DNA of 59,832 nucleotides from Candidatus Cryptobacteroides avicola (GTDB lineage Bacteria > Bacteroidota > Bacteroidia > Bacteroidales > UBA932): NCBI GenBank assembly GCA_017695115.1, contig JADILV010000049.1, forward strand, positions 1 to 59,832, in the 5' to 3' direction. Both the position numbers and the translations under genes were made by a program. Position 1 is the first letter of the stretch; the number at the start of each line of letters is the position of its first letter. Below the pieces are notes generated by a model. The model was not told the DNA's origin and ran no database searches. It was given only the letters and a program-made list of their open reading frames with translations. Shown one piece after another: positions 1 through 7,942 of the stretch.

Positions 1-50
1 CGGACATCAGAATTTATTCGTGTCTATTTGTTAAGTTCGTTTTATATATG

Positions 51-88
51 GCGGGGACCTTGGGGAGGGTCCCTGCTATTTTTTTTTG
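51..88 (+). terminator. Rho-independent terminator of a gene left of the window
   Basis: A 9-bp stem (GCGGGGACC pairing with GGTCCCTGC, one G-T wobble) with an 8-nt loop is followed by a long T run. It reads on the plus strand, so it should end a transcript that comes from outside the left edge. The first 50 bases contain no recognisable coding sequence. Confidence 0.8.
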
Positions 89-127
89 TTCCCTCCGGGG
101 CGTTCCCGTGAGAGCGTCAACGGAGAC

Positions 128-165
128 AGAAAAAGCGGAGACGGCACTATGCCATCCCCGCTTTT
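128..165 (-). terminator. Terminator of the small gene at 189-461
   Basis: On the minus strand a 16-bp stem starting AAAAGCGG and closing CCGCTTTT, with two G-U wobbles and a 3-nt loop, is followed by TTTTTC. It lies 24 bases past the stop codon of the 90-residue gene. The wobbles favour the minus-strand RNA. Confidence 0.75.
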
Positions 166-188
166 GTATGCATCCGGATGATGCTTCT

Positions 189-461
189 TTACTTTGAAAC
201 CGCTGCGCTGAGTTTCTCGCAGAGTTCGTCTGTCTTCTCGAAGAGTTCCTTGCGGATGCCGTCGTAGTAGGCTTTCTTGCTGCCCTCGACTTTGGCGTTG
301 ACCTTGTCCTTGAGATCGTTGTAAAGGTCTACGGCTTCTTCGATTATCTTTGCTACTTCATCGGAGTCCTTGCCCGGGTTGAGGGTAACGAACAGAGAGC
401 AGTCGTCAATGAACTCCCCTATGATGTACTCGATGTCTTTTTTAAGGTCTCTAAGATTCAT
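189..461 (-). CDS. Conserved small hypothetical protein, 90 aa
   Basis: I do not recognise a named family. The product is a soluble, charged, mostly helical 90-residue protein with no signal peptide, membrane segment or metal motif. It is lysine- and glutamate-rich in its second half and ends in a short helical tail (LSAAVSK). The gene has a good promoter (boxes at 510-540), an ATG start and its own terminator, so it is probably a real single-gene unit. The coding direction is supported by the absence of a competing long frame. Function unknown; a small cytosolic or DNA/RNA-associated protein would fit but nothing shows it. Confidence 0.7.
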   Translation of the reverse strand: MNLRDLKKDIEYIIGEFIDDCSLFVTLNPGKDSDEVAKIIEEAVDLYNDLKDKVNAKVEGSKKAYYDGIRKELFEKTDELCEKLSAAVSK

Positions 462-509
462 GATGTTAAATATTTAAATGTCAAAAGGCGATTTTCCGCC
501 CAACGGGCG

Positions 510-540
510 CAAAGGTAGCAAATAAAACTGAAAACACGAA
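510..540 (-). promoter_or_regulatory. Bacteroides-type promoter for the 90-aa gene
   Basis: Read on the minus strand: TTCG (537-540, 3 of 4 matches to the -33 TTTG), 19-nt spacer, then TACCTTTG (510-517), a full match to the -7 consensus TAnnTTTG. The start codon lies about 50 bases downstream. Confidence 0.6.
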
Positions 541-548
541 ACTCCCGG

Positions 549-1598
549 CTAAGAATCCTGAGGAAAATATGCCGGGCTGCGGAGCATGCTCGTTATGCCG
601 GAGCCCTTGTCTTCCTGCCCTATGATTCTGCAGGCGTGCAGAAGTTTCCACGAAAGATCATAATAGTCTTCCTCCCCTGGGATAAGCGAACTCGTGCGCA
701 CGTATTGTGATGCATGGATGAAACGTCCCCCGCCGATGTATATTCCCACATGGCTGACTTTTCCGCCGGTTCCGAAGAAAAGCAGGTCCCCCGGGCGGAG
801 CCGCCCGGTGAATACTGTCATGACATTTTTGTCTACGGTATCTTTGCCGCTGTCCGGGTAGGGGATGGCAATACCTGTCTTTGCCTGCTGGGACGCATTG
901 CGCGGCAGCAGTACGCCGTTCATGAACCAGACCATCCGCGTAAGTCCGCTGCAGTCCACCCCTTTTATGGATGTCCCTCCCCACATGTATGGAACTCCGA
1001 GAAACCGCTTTGCCGTATTTACGATGTTCTTTTCCGTCGCTTCGCGCGAGTCTGCCCAGCTTCTGAAATTCTCCAGATCGGTTTTCCTTACATAGCCTTC
1101 GGTCCCGGACGGCAGCATCACCTTGGCGAACCCTTTGGTCGTGAAGCCTTTCCCTTCACTTCTGGCCGCAACCCTCAGCAGGTCACCTGTTACCAGATCG
1201 GAAAGGATTTCCGATTTCTCCGACGGCCTGCTGAATACATGTCCGTATTCCGCCGTCACGATATATTTCGGTGCAGCGATGTACCTTTCCAGCTCCTCCA
1301 GTTCCATTTCCGCCACACCCATCTCTACACACCAGGCCTTGTAGGGCTCGGGAGAGACGACCTGTCTCCAGTAGCTTTCCTCTCCGACTATCTCCACCGG
1401 AGTGCCCATAAGCAGCTGGTTTCCCAGTTCTTCCGGAAAATCAGGAGCTTCCCTCATGAAATTTGCTGAAAACAGGGTCACGCCATATCGCGGTCCTGTT
1501 CCGGGACTGTCCGGTCCGGCAGCCGTTGCCGGAAGCGGACAGACAGCCGCGCCTGCAACCGTTACTGCGGTTATGAAAAAGTACAATGGCTGTTTCAT
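549..1598 (-). CDS. Secreted NlpC/P60 (C40) cell-wall peptidase with SH3-like domains
   Basis: Predicted gamma-D-glutamyl-diamino acid endopeptidase acting on peptidoglycan stem peptides in the periplasm. A hydrophobic signal peptide occupies residues 1-27. Residues about 35-180 hold two bacterial SH3-like segments, which in this family bind the murein substrate. The catalytic NlpC/P60 domain covers about 190-330 with the triad visible: Cys216 in VDCSGL, His283 in VSHVGIY and His295 in FIHAS. At 349 aa it has the size of the Bacteroidales three-domain C40 enzymes. ATG start at 1598. The gene is 36 bases downstream of the fucosidase gene on the same strand and may be co-transcribed with it. 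Confidence 0.9.
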   Translation of the reverse strand: MKQPLYFFITAVTVAGAAVCPLPATAAGPDSPGTGPRYGVTLFSANFMREAPDFPEELGNQLLMGTPVEIVGEESYWRQVVSPEPYKAWCVEMGVAEMELEELERYIAAPKYIVTAEYGHVFSRPSEKSEILSDLVTGDLLRVAARSEGKGFTTKGFAKVMLPSGTEGYVRKTDLENFRSWADSREATEKNIVNTAKRFLGVPYMWGGTSIKGVDCSGLTRMVWFMNGVLLPRNASQQAKTGIAIPYPDSGKDTVDKNVMTVFTGRLRPGDLLFFGTGGKVSHVGIYIGGGRFIHASQYVRTSSLIPGEEDYYDLSWKLLHACRIIGQEDKGSGITSMLRSPAYFPQDS

Positions 1599-1634
1599 GT
1601 ATCGGAAATTAATGGTCAGACTGTGTGCGGTCCG

Positions 1635-3419
1635 TTATATGATGCCGAACCCGGTTACTCCGTAGGCTCCGTCCTTGTCCGTTCTCAGCGGCGTCAGACG
1701 TATATATCTCAGTTCCACAGGTTCCGGGAAGTATACATCCTGCCGTATAGGGTTGTTTACTATGTTCTCGAACATTTTGTCGGAGAACACTTTCGTCCAC
1801 TGCTTGCCGTCTGTACTGATTTCCAGGTCGTAGCTGATGATGCATCCGTCGGAACCTTTCTTTCTCGGCTGGTAGAAGAATCCTTCCGCTTCCGATATTC
1901 TACCCGCATCGAATGTAAGTTTTTCCCCTGCCGCCATTGCCCTGCCGTTATCGTCCGGTTCGTCCCAGGCCCGGGTCTCACCCATGATTTCATCGCGGTA
2001 GAGCCCGAATCCGTTGATTAAAGGGCAGGCGTACGCTTTGTCGATATTCACTCTGACTGCGTCTGTCGTGATCATGTCTGTCAGGAGAATGCGCTTGTAT
2101 CCTATGGTGGTGCCTTCGGCGGCCTTCTTCCAGTTGCCTTCGTTATCCCTGATTTCGACGCTGAACTCCGCAATCCTTTGGCCTAACGGGATGTACTCCT
2201 GAAGCATTATCCTGTTGAAGGTCTTCTTCCCGTCAAGACTGACAGTGAATGAGGCCTGTGTCGTTCCGTCGTCGGTAGCCCAATACGAGTCGTAATTTCC
2301 GTCAAGGACGTTGGAAGCCGAGAATTTCCTGTGTCCTCCGCGGACCTGGGTCGCTTCGGCTGTCGCCCCTTCAGCCAGGTCATCGGCGAATATCTTGTCA
2401 AGTGCTGCACGGAACTCCATCAGTCTGAGCGAGTCAGTGCTGTGAATAAGGCCCCTTTTGTCCGGAGGGACGTTAAGCAGAAGCAGGGAATTCCTCCCGA
2501 CACTTGCGTAGTAGATACCCAGAAGATCTGATACTGACTTCACCTTGTCATTCTCGGAATCCTTATAGAACCATCCCGGGCGGATGGAAACATCTGCTTC
2601 ACCCGGAATCCATGCCTTGCCGTTGGCATCCCCGCAGTTCAGTGATTCTCTGGACGGAGCTGCCGCCCCCGGGGCGTATCCCGTCGTGTCTAATGTGGAC
2701 CAGCATGTCTTTCCGGCATATCCGGCTTCGTTTCCTATCCATCTGCACCCCGGGCCCGTGTCGCTGAAAATTATTGCATCCGGCTGGAGGCTGTACACCG
2801 TTTTATGGTAAAGGTCCCAGTCATATACCTGGACCTTTCCGTTCGGTCCTTCTCCGCAGGCTCCGTCAAACCACTGCTCGAAAACAGGTCCGTAGCTTCC
2901 TAAGGCACTTTCCAGGGTTTTCCGGAATACTTCGTTGTATTCGTCTGTGCCGTATGCCGGATCGTTCCTGTCCCACGGGGAGATATATACCCCGAACTTG
3001 AGCCCGTATTCCCTGCATGCCTCGGACAGTTCTTTGAGCACGTCTCCTTTCCCGTCTTTCCAGGAGCTCTGTGCCGTGGTGTGTCTGCTTACAGGATTCG
3101 GCCAGAGGCAGAATCCGTCGTGGTGTTTGGCCGTGATGATGATTCCTTTCATGCCTGCGGCCTTGGCAATTGCGGCCCATTGTCTGCAGTCCATTCCGGA
3201 CGGGTTGAACAGGTCGGCGCTTTCCTGGCCGGTCCCCCATTCGGCGCTGGTGAAAGTGTTAGGCCCGAAGTGACAGAACATGTTGGTTTCCATTTTCTGC
3301 CATTCTATCTGGGCCTGCGAGGGCAGTGCCCCGTAAGGAGAAGGTTCTCCTGTCGAGCAGGATGCGGCAGCGGCAATGCAGGCTGCTCCGCAAATGTTCC
3401 TGATGAGAGTGTCGGTCAT
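1635..3419 (-). CDS. GH29 alpha-L-fucosidase, lipoprotein
   Basis: Predicted exo-alpha-L-fucosidase that removes fucose from host or plant glycans. The start at 3419 is chosen because it gives a signal peptide ending in a lipobox-like ASC at codon 21, and because a -7 box at 3465-3472 would put the RNA start downstream of the alternative ATG at 3479. The GH29 catalytic domain covers about residues 30-370: it contains TAKHHDGF and the nucleophile motif EQWFDG. A discoidin-like (F5/8 type C) carbohydrate-binding domain follows at about 385-480, and a further beta-rich segment forms the C-terminus. 594 aa with this start. The catalytic Asp in WFDG is present, so activity is expected; linkage preference is not deducible. 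Confidence 0.9.
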   Translation of the reverse strand: MTDTLIRNICGAACIAAAASCSTGEPSPYGALPSQAQIEWQKMETNMFCHFGPNTFTSAEWGTGQESADLFNPSGMDCRQWAAIAKAAGMKGIIITAKHHDGFCLWPNPVSRHTTAQSSWKDGKGDVLKELSEACREYGLKFGVYISPWDRNDPAYGTDEYNEVFRKTLESALGSYGPVFEQWFDGACGEGPNGKVQVYDWDLYHKTVYSLQPDAIIFSDTGPGCRWIGNEAGYAGKTCWSTLDTTGYAPGAAAPSRESLNCGDANGKAWIPGEADVSIRPGWFYKDSENDKVKSVSDLLGIYYASVGRNSLLLLNVPPDKRGLIHSTDSLRLMEFRAALDKIFADDLAEGATAEATQVRGGHRKFSASNVLDGNYDSYWATDDGTTQASFTVSLDGKKTFNRIMLQEYIPLGQRIAEFSVEIRDNEGNWKKAAEGTTIGYKRILLTDMITTDAVRVNIDKAYACPLINGFGLYRDEIMGETRAWDEPDDNGRAMAAGEKLTFDAGRISEAEGFFYQPRKKGSDGCIISYDLEISTDGKQWTKVFSDKMFENIVNNPIRQDVYFPEPVELRYIRLTPLRTDKDGAYGVTGFGII

Positions 3420-3464
3420 GTTGTTTGTCGGCTTTAGAGTTATAATGTTTTTATTCCTTTCCGG

Positions 3465-3472
3465 CAAATATA
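3465..3472 (-). promoter_or_regulatory. -7 box of the fucosidase promoter
   Basis: TATATTTG on the minus strand matches TAnnTTTG fully. No TTTG is found at the expected -33 position, so the promoter may need an activator. It supports the ATG at 3419 as start. Confidence 0.45.
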
Positions 3473-3512
3473 GTGACATTTCCCATGATTTCCGGCATTT
3501 GTAAGTAAAGAT

Positions 3513-3543
3513 AAAAGGGATTCACTCTGGTGAGCAAATCCCT
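3513..3543 (-). terminator. Terminator of ppdK
   Basis: On the minus strand AAGGGATT pairs with AATCCCTT around a loop that has its own short stem (TCAC/GTGA), followed by TTTTATCTTT. It lies about 180 bases past the ppdK stop. Confidence 0.65.
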
Positions 3544-3611
3544 TCAATTCATAGATTTAATATAAATCCTTCAGCTCAGGCTCCTGCCCTTCGCCCAAGG
3601 TGGCTTCCTGC

Positions 3612-3744
3612 ATCAAAGCTGCCCGTCAGCTTCAAAAGTCCCGGAGGGACCGGACCGGGCAGGTCCGAAATACCCCACTGGGGTGATTGCGAAGCAATCG
3701 GGGGTTGGATGCGGCTGTTATCAAAGCTGCCCGTCAGCTTTGAT
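3612..3744. repeat. Hairpin array with duplicated ppdK 3' end
   Basis: The gene-free stretch 3480-3720 holds five short perfect inverted repeats in a row: 3616-3632 (AAGCTG/CAGCTT), 3651-3667 (CGGACC/GGTCCG), 3672-3684 (ACCCCA/TGGGGT), 3685-3699 (GATTGC/GCAATC) and 3720-3744 (ATCAAAGCTG/CAGCTTTGAT). A 21-bp stretch at 3720-3740, which holds the last ppdK codons and its stop, recurs exactly at 3612-3632, 108 bases away. The array is the ppdK 3' untranslated region. No protein-coding signal is convincing here. Confidence 0.75.
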
Positions 3745-6450
3745 AGCAGCCTGCGCTGCCGCAAGGCGGGCGATAGGCACGCGGAACGGTGAGCAGGAAA
3801 CGTAGTTGAGTCCGATCTTGTAGCAGAACTCTACGGATGCAGGGTCACCGCCGTGCTCGCCGCAGATGCCGACCTTCAGGTCCGGACGGGTACTGCGTCC
3901 TCCGTTGACACCGATTTCAAGGAGCTTCCCGACAGCTTTCTTGTCAATGGTCTGGAACGGATCCGCATCGAGGATCTTGTTGCCGAGGTAGTCGCCCATG
4001 AAAGTTCCTACGTCATCGCGCGAGAAGCCGAATGTCATCTGAGTGAGGTCATTGGTACCGAATGAGAAGAACTCTGCAGTACGTGCCATTCTGTCAGCTA
4101 TGAGGGCTGCGCGAGGAATCTCTATCATCGTACCGTACTTGTATTCTATAGGCCTTCTGATGGTAGCGCCTTCCACTTCGGCCTTTACCTTGTCGCAGAT
4201 GGCCTTCTGGAAACTGAGCTCCCTGTCAGAGATGGTTACCGGAATCATGATTTCAGGCATAGGGTTAAGCCCTTCCTCGATAAGTTCGGCGGCGGCAGTG
4301 AAGATTGCCCTGAACTGTGTCTCTGAAATCATAGGGTATGTAATATGCAGACGTACGCCCCTGTGTCCCATCATAGGGTTGACCTCATGGAGAGATTCTC
4401 CCCTCTGCTCGATATCCGTTTCCGAGATTCCGAGTTCTTTGGCGAGTTCCTCCCTCTTTTCAGTAGTCTGCGGCACGAATTCGTGGAGAGGCGGGTCGAG
4501 AAGGCGGAATGTCACAGGCTTGCCGTCCATTACCCTCATAGTGCTCTTTACGGAAGCCTTGATGAACGGTTCGAGTTCGGCGAGTGCGCTGCGTCTCTCG
4601 TCATCGGTCTTTGAAAGGATCATCTTGCGGAGTTTGGCAAGCGGAGTCTCGGAATTCTTTCCATAGAACATGTGTTCGATACGGAACAGTCCGATACCTT
4701 CTGCTCCGAAGTTCAGTGCCCTTTCAGCGTCTTCAGGCGTATCGGCATTGGTCCTTACCCCGAGTTTGCGGAACTTGTCGACCATCTTCATGAACTGTAT
4801 GAAGCGAGGGTTCTCGGTCGCATCCATGGTGTCGATTGCGCACCCGTAGACCAGGCCTTTTGAGCCGTTGAGACTCAGCACATCCCCTTCATGGTATTCT
4901 GCCCCTTTGAATTTAAGCACCTTGTTCGCAAGGTCGATGGTCATCGTGTCGCATCCAACGATGCAGCATTTGCCCCAGCCGCGGGCTACAAGTGCCGCGT
5001 GCGATGTCATGCCTCCGCGGGCTGTAAGGATACCGGATGCAGCCCTCATGCCTTCTACGTCTTCAGGAGAGGTCTCTTCCCTTACAAGGATCGCCTTTTC
5101 TCCTTTGGCGTTGAGTGCCATGGCGTCTTCTGAAGTGAAGACGAGCTTTCCTACGGCTCCACCCGGACTTGCAGGAAGACCTGTAGCTATGGCTTTGGCT
5201 TTCTTCTCGGAAGCAGGGTTGAGGATAGGATGGAGGATTTCGTCGAGCTGGGACGGTGAAATGCGCATTACGGCAGTCTTTTCATCAATCATTCCTTCAG
5301 CTACCATGTCCATTGCCATGTTGAGGGCAGCCAGACCTGTCCTCTTTCCGATACGGCACTGGAGCATCCAGAGTTTGCCGTCCTGAATGGTGAACTCTAT
5401 GTCCTGCATGTCCTTGAAATGGTCTTCAAGATGTACGCGTATGGCATCGAGTTCCTTATATACTTCAGGCATTGCCTTCTCGAGGGATTCGAGGTGGGCG
5501 TTGTGAGGGTTCTTTGTAGCCTCGTTTAGAGGGTTAGGCGTGCGGATACCTGCTACGACATCCTCGCCCTGGGCGTTGATGAGCCATTCTCCGTAGAACC
5601 TGTTGTCACCGTTGGCAGGGTTGCGGGAGAAAGCCACTCCGGTAGCGGAAGTGTTGCCCATGTTTCCGAATACCATGGACTGTACGTTTACGGCCGTACC
5701 CCAGTCATCCGGAATGCCTTCGATTTTCCTGTATGCGATGGCCCTTTTCCCGTTCCATGACTTGAACACGCCGCCGATGCTGCCCCAAAGCTGGGCTTCT
5801 GCGGAGTCAGGGAAATCTACTCCGAGCACGTCTTTTACCTTTGCCTTGAACTGTTCGCACAGATCCTTGAGCTCGTCTGCGGTGATGTCGGTGTCAGAAG
5901 CATAGCCTTTCTCTTTCTTGAGATTCTCCATCATCCTGTCAAGCTGCTGGCGGATGCCCTGCCCGTCGGCAGGCTCGATGCCTTCGGCCTTTTCCATTAC
6001 GACATCCGAATACATCATGATCAGACGGCGGTATGCGTCATATACGAAACGCGGATTGCCGGTTTTCTTGATCATTCCCGGAATCGTTTCGGAGCAGAGT
6101 CCGATATTGAGGATGGTGTCCATCATTCCAGGCATGGAACTGCGTGCGCCCGAGCGGCAGCTTACCAGAAGAGGGTCATTCCTGTCACCGAATTTCTTGC
6201 CCATGATCGCCTCTGTGGCTTTCATGGCCTCGGCCACTTCTTCTTTCAATGCGTCGGTGTAGCCTCCGCACAGTTCATAATATTCCGCACAGCATTCTGT
6301 GGTTATCGTAAATCCTGCAGGGACAGGAATTCCCAGACGGCACATTTCCGCCAGATTGGCTCCCTTGCCGCCCAACAGGTTCCTCATGGTTCCGTCGCCT
6401 TCAGCGTTTTTGCCGCCGAAGCGATAGACTCTTTTTTTCTTGGTGTCCAT
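3721..6450 (-). CDS. ppdK: Pyruvate, phosphate dikinase
   Basis: Interconverts pyruvate, ATP and phosphate with phosphoenolpyruvate, AMP and pyrophosphate in the cytosol; in anaerobic Bacteroidales it serves gluconeogenesis or PPi-linked glycolysis. The 909-residue length is normal. Order of domains: N-terminal ATP-grasp (GGKGANLAEM near the start), central swivelling phosphohistidine domain with the GGMTSHAALVARGWGK motif carrying the catalytic His, and the C-terminal TIM-barrel PEP/pyruvate domain with GICGEHGGDP containing the catalytic Cys. ATG at 6450. The stop codon sits inside a 25-bp perfect palindrome (3720-3744). Confidence 0.97.
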   Translation of the reverse strand: MDTKKKRVYRFGGKNAEGDGTMRNLLGGKGANLAEMCRLGIPVPAGFTITTECCAEYYELCGGYTDALKEEVAEAMKATEAIMGKKFGDRNDPLLVSCRSGARSSMPGMMDTILNIGLCSETIPGMIKKTGNPRFVYDAYRRLIMMYSDVVMEKAEGIEPADGQGIRQQLDRMMENLKKEKGYASDTDITADELKDLCEQFKAKVKDVLGVDFPDSAEAQLWGSIGGVFKSWNGKRAIAYRKIEGIPDDWGTAVNVQSMVFGNMGNTSATGVAFSRNPANGDNRFYGEWLINAQGEDVVAGIRTPNPLNEATKNPHNAHLESLEKAMPEVYKELDAIRVHLEDHFKDMQDIEFTIQDGKLWMLQCRIGKRTGLAALNMAMDMVAEGMIDEKTAVMRISPSQLDEILHPILNPASEKKAKAIATGLPASPGGAVGKLVFTSEDAMALNAKGEKAILVREETSPEDVEGMRAASGILTARGGMTSHAALVARGWGKCCIVGCDTMTIDLANKVLKFKGAEYHEGDVLSLNGSKGLVYGCAIDTMDATENPRFIQFMKMVDKFRKLGVRTNADTPEDAERALNFGAEGIGLFRIEHMFYGKNSETPLAKLRKMILSKTDDERRSALAELEPFIKASVKSTMRVMDGKPVTFRLLDPPLHEFVPQTTEKREELAKELGISETDIEQRGESLHEVNPMMGHRGVRLHITYPMISETQFRAIFTAAAELIEEGLNPMPEIMIPVTISDRELSFQKAICDKVKAEVEGATIRRPIEYKYGTMIEIPRAALIADRMARTAEFFSFGTNDLTQMTFGFSRDDVGTFMGDYLGNKILDADPFQTIDKKAVGKLLEIGVNGGRSTRPDLKVGICGEHGGDPASVEFCYKIGLNYVSCSPFRVPIARLAAAQAAIKADGQL

Positions 6451-6499
6451 AATATGTGTCTGTATTGTTGATTGATATTCTGTTTGTAAACAAACCGGA

Positions 6500-6507
6500 C
6501 AAAAATA
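6500..6507 (-). promoter_or_regulatory. -7 box of the ppdK promoter
   Basis: TATTTTTG on the minus strand matches TAnnTTTG. The upstream TTTG box is not at standard spacing. The start codon is 50 bases downstream. Confidence 0.45.
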
Positions 6508-6536
6508 CTAAAAAATTCCTTTTAATGTTGAAATAA

Positions 6537-7919
6537 TCATAACAATCTGCTCGCAATTTCGGACAATTCGCTTCTTTCTCCTTTTTTCAGGTTTATATGC
6601 TCGAAAAGCGGCTGGCCGGACATCTTTTCACCGAGGTGCGTGAGTCCGTTGGAATACATGTCCAGATAAGGCTGGTCGATCTGGAATATGTCACCGGTAA
6701 ATACCATTTTGGTACCTTCGCCGGCGCGGGTTATTATGGTCTTGACTTCGTGCGGGGTGAGATTCTGTGCTTCGTCTATAATGAAATACACTTTCCCGAG
6801 ACTCCTGCCCCTGATGTATGCGAGAGGGGATATGAGAAGTTTTTCTTCGTTCAGCATCGCATCGATCCGGTCGGCCTGCCTGCTGCCTTGCCTGAAACAG
6901 TTGCGGATGACGTTGAGGTTGTCCATAAGCGGCTGTACAAAAGGCCCCATCTTGCTTTTCTGGTCACCTGGCAGGAAACCGATTTCCTGGTTTCCGAGGA
7001 TGACTGTCGGCCTTGAAAGTATGATCTGGTCATATTCACGTTCCTGCTCCAGTGCGGCGGCAAGGGCCAGCAGGGTCTTTCCGGTTCCGGCCCCTCCGGT
7101 AAGGGAAACCAGTCTTATGTCAGGGTTCAGGCAGGCGTCCAGGGCGAATTTCTGTTCATCGTTCCTCGGGGATATGCCGTATGCATGACGTTCCTTTACC
7201 AGAACGATGCGTCTGCTCGCGGCGTTGTATCTGGCGCATGTGCAGTATGAATTCTCTCCTTTTTCCCATCTGAACTTGTACAGCTGGTTCGGTTTCGGTT
7301 CTTCGTTTTCCACATCCCTGTAGTCAAGTCCCCCCTGTCCGTATGCGAGACTCTGGATTTTCTCCTGGGGAATGTCCGTGACAATGTTGACTTCGTTTTT
7401 GGTGTATTCGACCCTCGATTCTTCGATCCTGTCAGTCAGATAGTCCTGGGCTTCCATGCCGACGGCCTTTGCCTTCATCCTCAGGTTTATGTCTTTGGTG
7501 ACCAGTGCCACAAACCTTCCGGGATGCTCTTTCTTGACCCACATTGCGGTCGCAAGTATGCGGTGGTCCTGCGTGTCATCCTGGAAACAGTTCTTCAGTT
7601 CATCGGGGAACGGGTGGTACAGTTCCACTTTGAGATTGCCGAGATGCGGTCCGATAGGGACCCCTTCTTTTCCGAACATCCTTCTGTCAGACAGTCTGTC
7701 TATTTCCCTCATGAAGCCCCTGGCGTTGAAACTCAGGGCATCGCTGCCTTTTTTGAACTTGTCGAGCTCTTCGAGTACCGCGACAGGTATCACGATGTCG
7801 TTTTCCTGGAAATGCCTTATGGCCTTGAAGTCATGCAGTATGATGTTGGTATCCAGCACGAATATTTTCGGCTGTTTTCCTTTTGCCCCTTTCTCCGGGA
7901 CATTGGCGTATTGTGTCAT
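6537..7919 (-). CDS. PhoH family ATPase with N-terminal PIN domain
   Basis: Predicted RNA-acting protein: a PIN-like ribonuclease fold (about 18-165, acidic residues Asp23, Glu50/Glu51, Asp119) joined to a PhoH ATPase/helicase (about 240-455). Walker A is GGAGTGKT at 275-282 and Walker B is YFIIDE at 378-383. The two-domain arrangement is that of the PhoH2 and YlaK class, proposed to unwind and cut RNA. 460 aa, complete. It follows the PurL-like gene by 23 bases on the same strand, so the two are probably one operon. Cellular targets are not deducible. Confidence 0.93.
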   Translation of the reverse strand: MTQYANVPEKGAKGKQPKIFVLDTNIILHDFKAIRHFQENDIVIPVAVLEELDKFKKGSDALSFNARGFMREIDRLSDRRMFGKEGVPIGPHLGNLKVELYHPFPDELKNCFQDDTQDHRILATAMWVKKEHPGRFVALVTKDINLRMKAKAVGMEAQDYLTDRIEESRVEYTKNEVNIVTDIPQEKIQSLAYGQGGLDYRDVENEEPKPNQLYKFRWEKGENSYCTCARYNAASRRIVLVKERHAYGISPRNDEQKFALDACLNPDIRLVSLTGGAGTGKTLLALAAALEQEREYDQIILSRPTVILGNQEIGFLPGDQKSKMGPFVQPLMDNLNVIRNCFRQGSRQADRIDAMLNEEKLLISPLAYIRGRSLGKVYFIIDEAQNLTPHEVKTIITRAGEGTKMVFTGDIFQIDQPYLDMYSNGLTHLGEKMSGQPLFEHINLKKGERSELSEIASRLL

Positions 7920-7942
7920 AGCTATGCGGTTTTATCTGATTG

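Noticed and set aside
714..1469. Long plus-strand frame of 251 residues opposite the NlpC/P60 gene
   Set aside because: Shadow of the real minus-strand gene, whose catalytic triad and signal peptide are clear; the plus frame has no such features.
3576..3764. Minus-strand reading frame of 62 residues with internal repeat (KLTGSFD twice)
   Set aside because: It is an artefact of the duplicated ppdK end in another frame and covers only hairpins; no promoter and no family resemblance.
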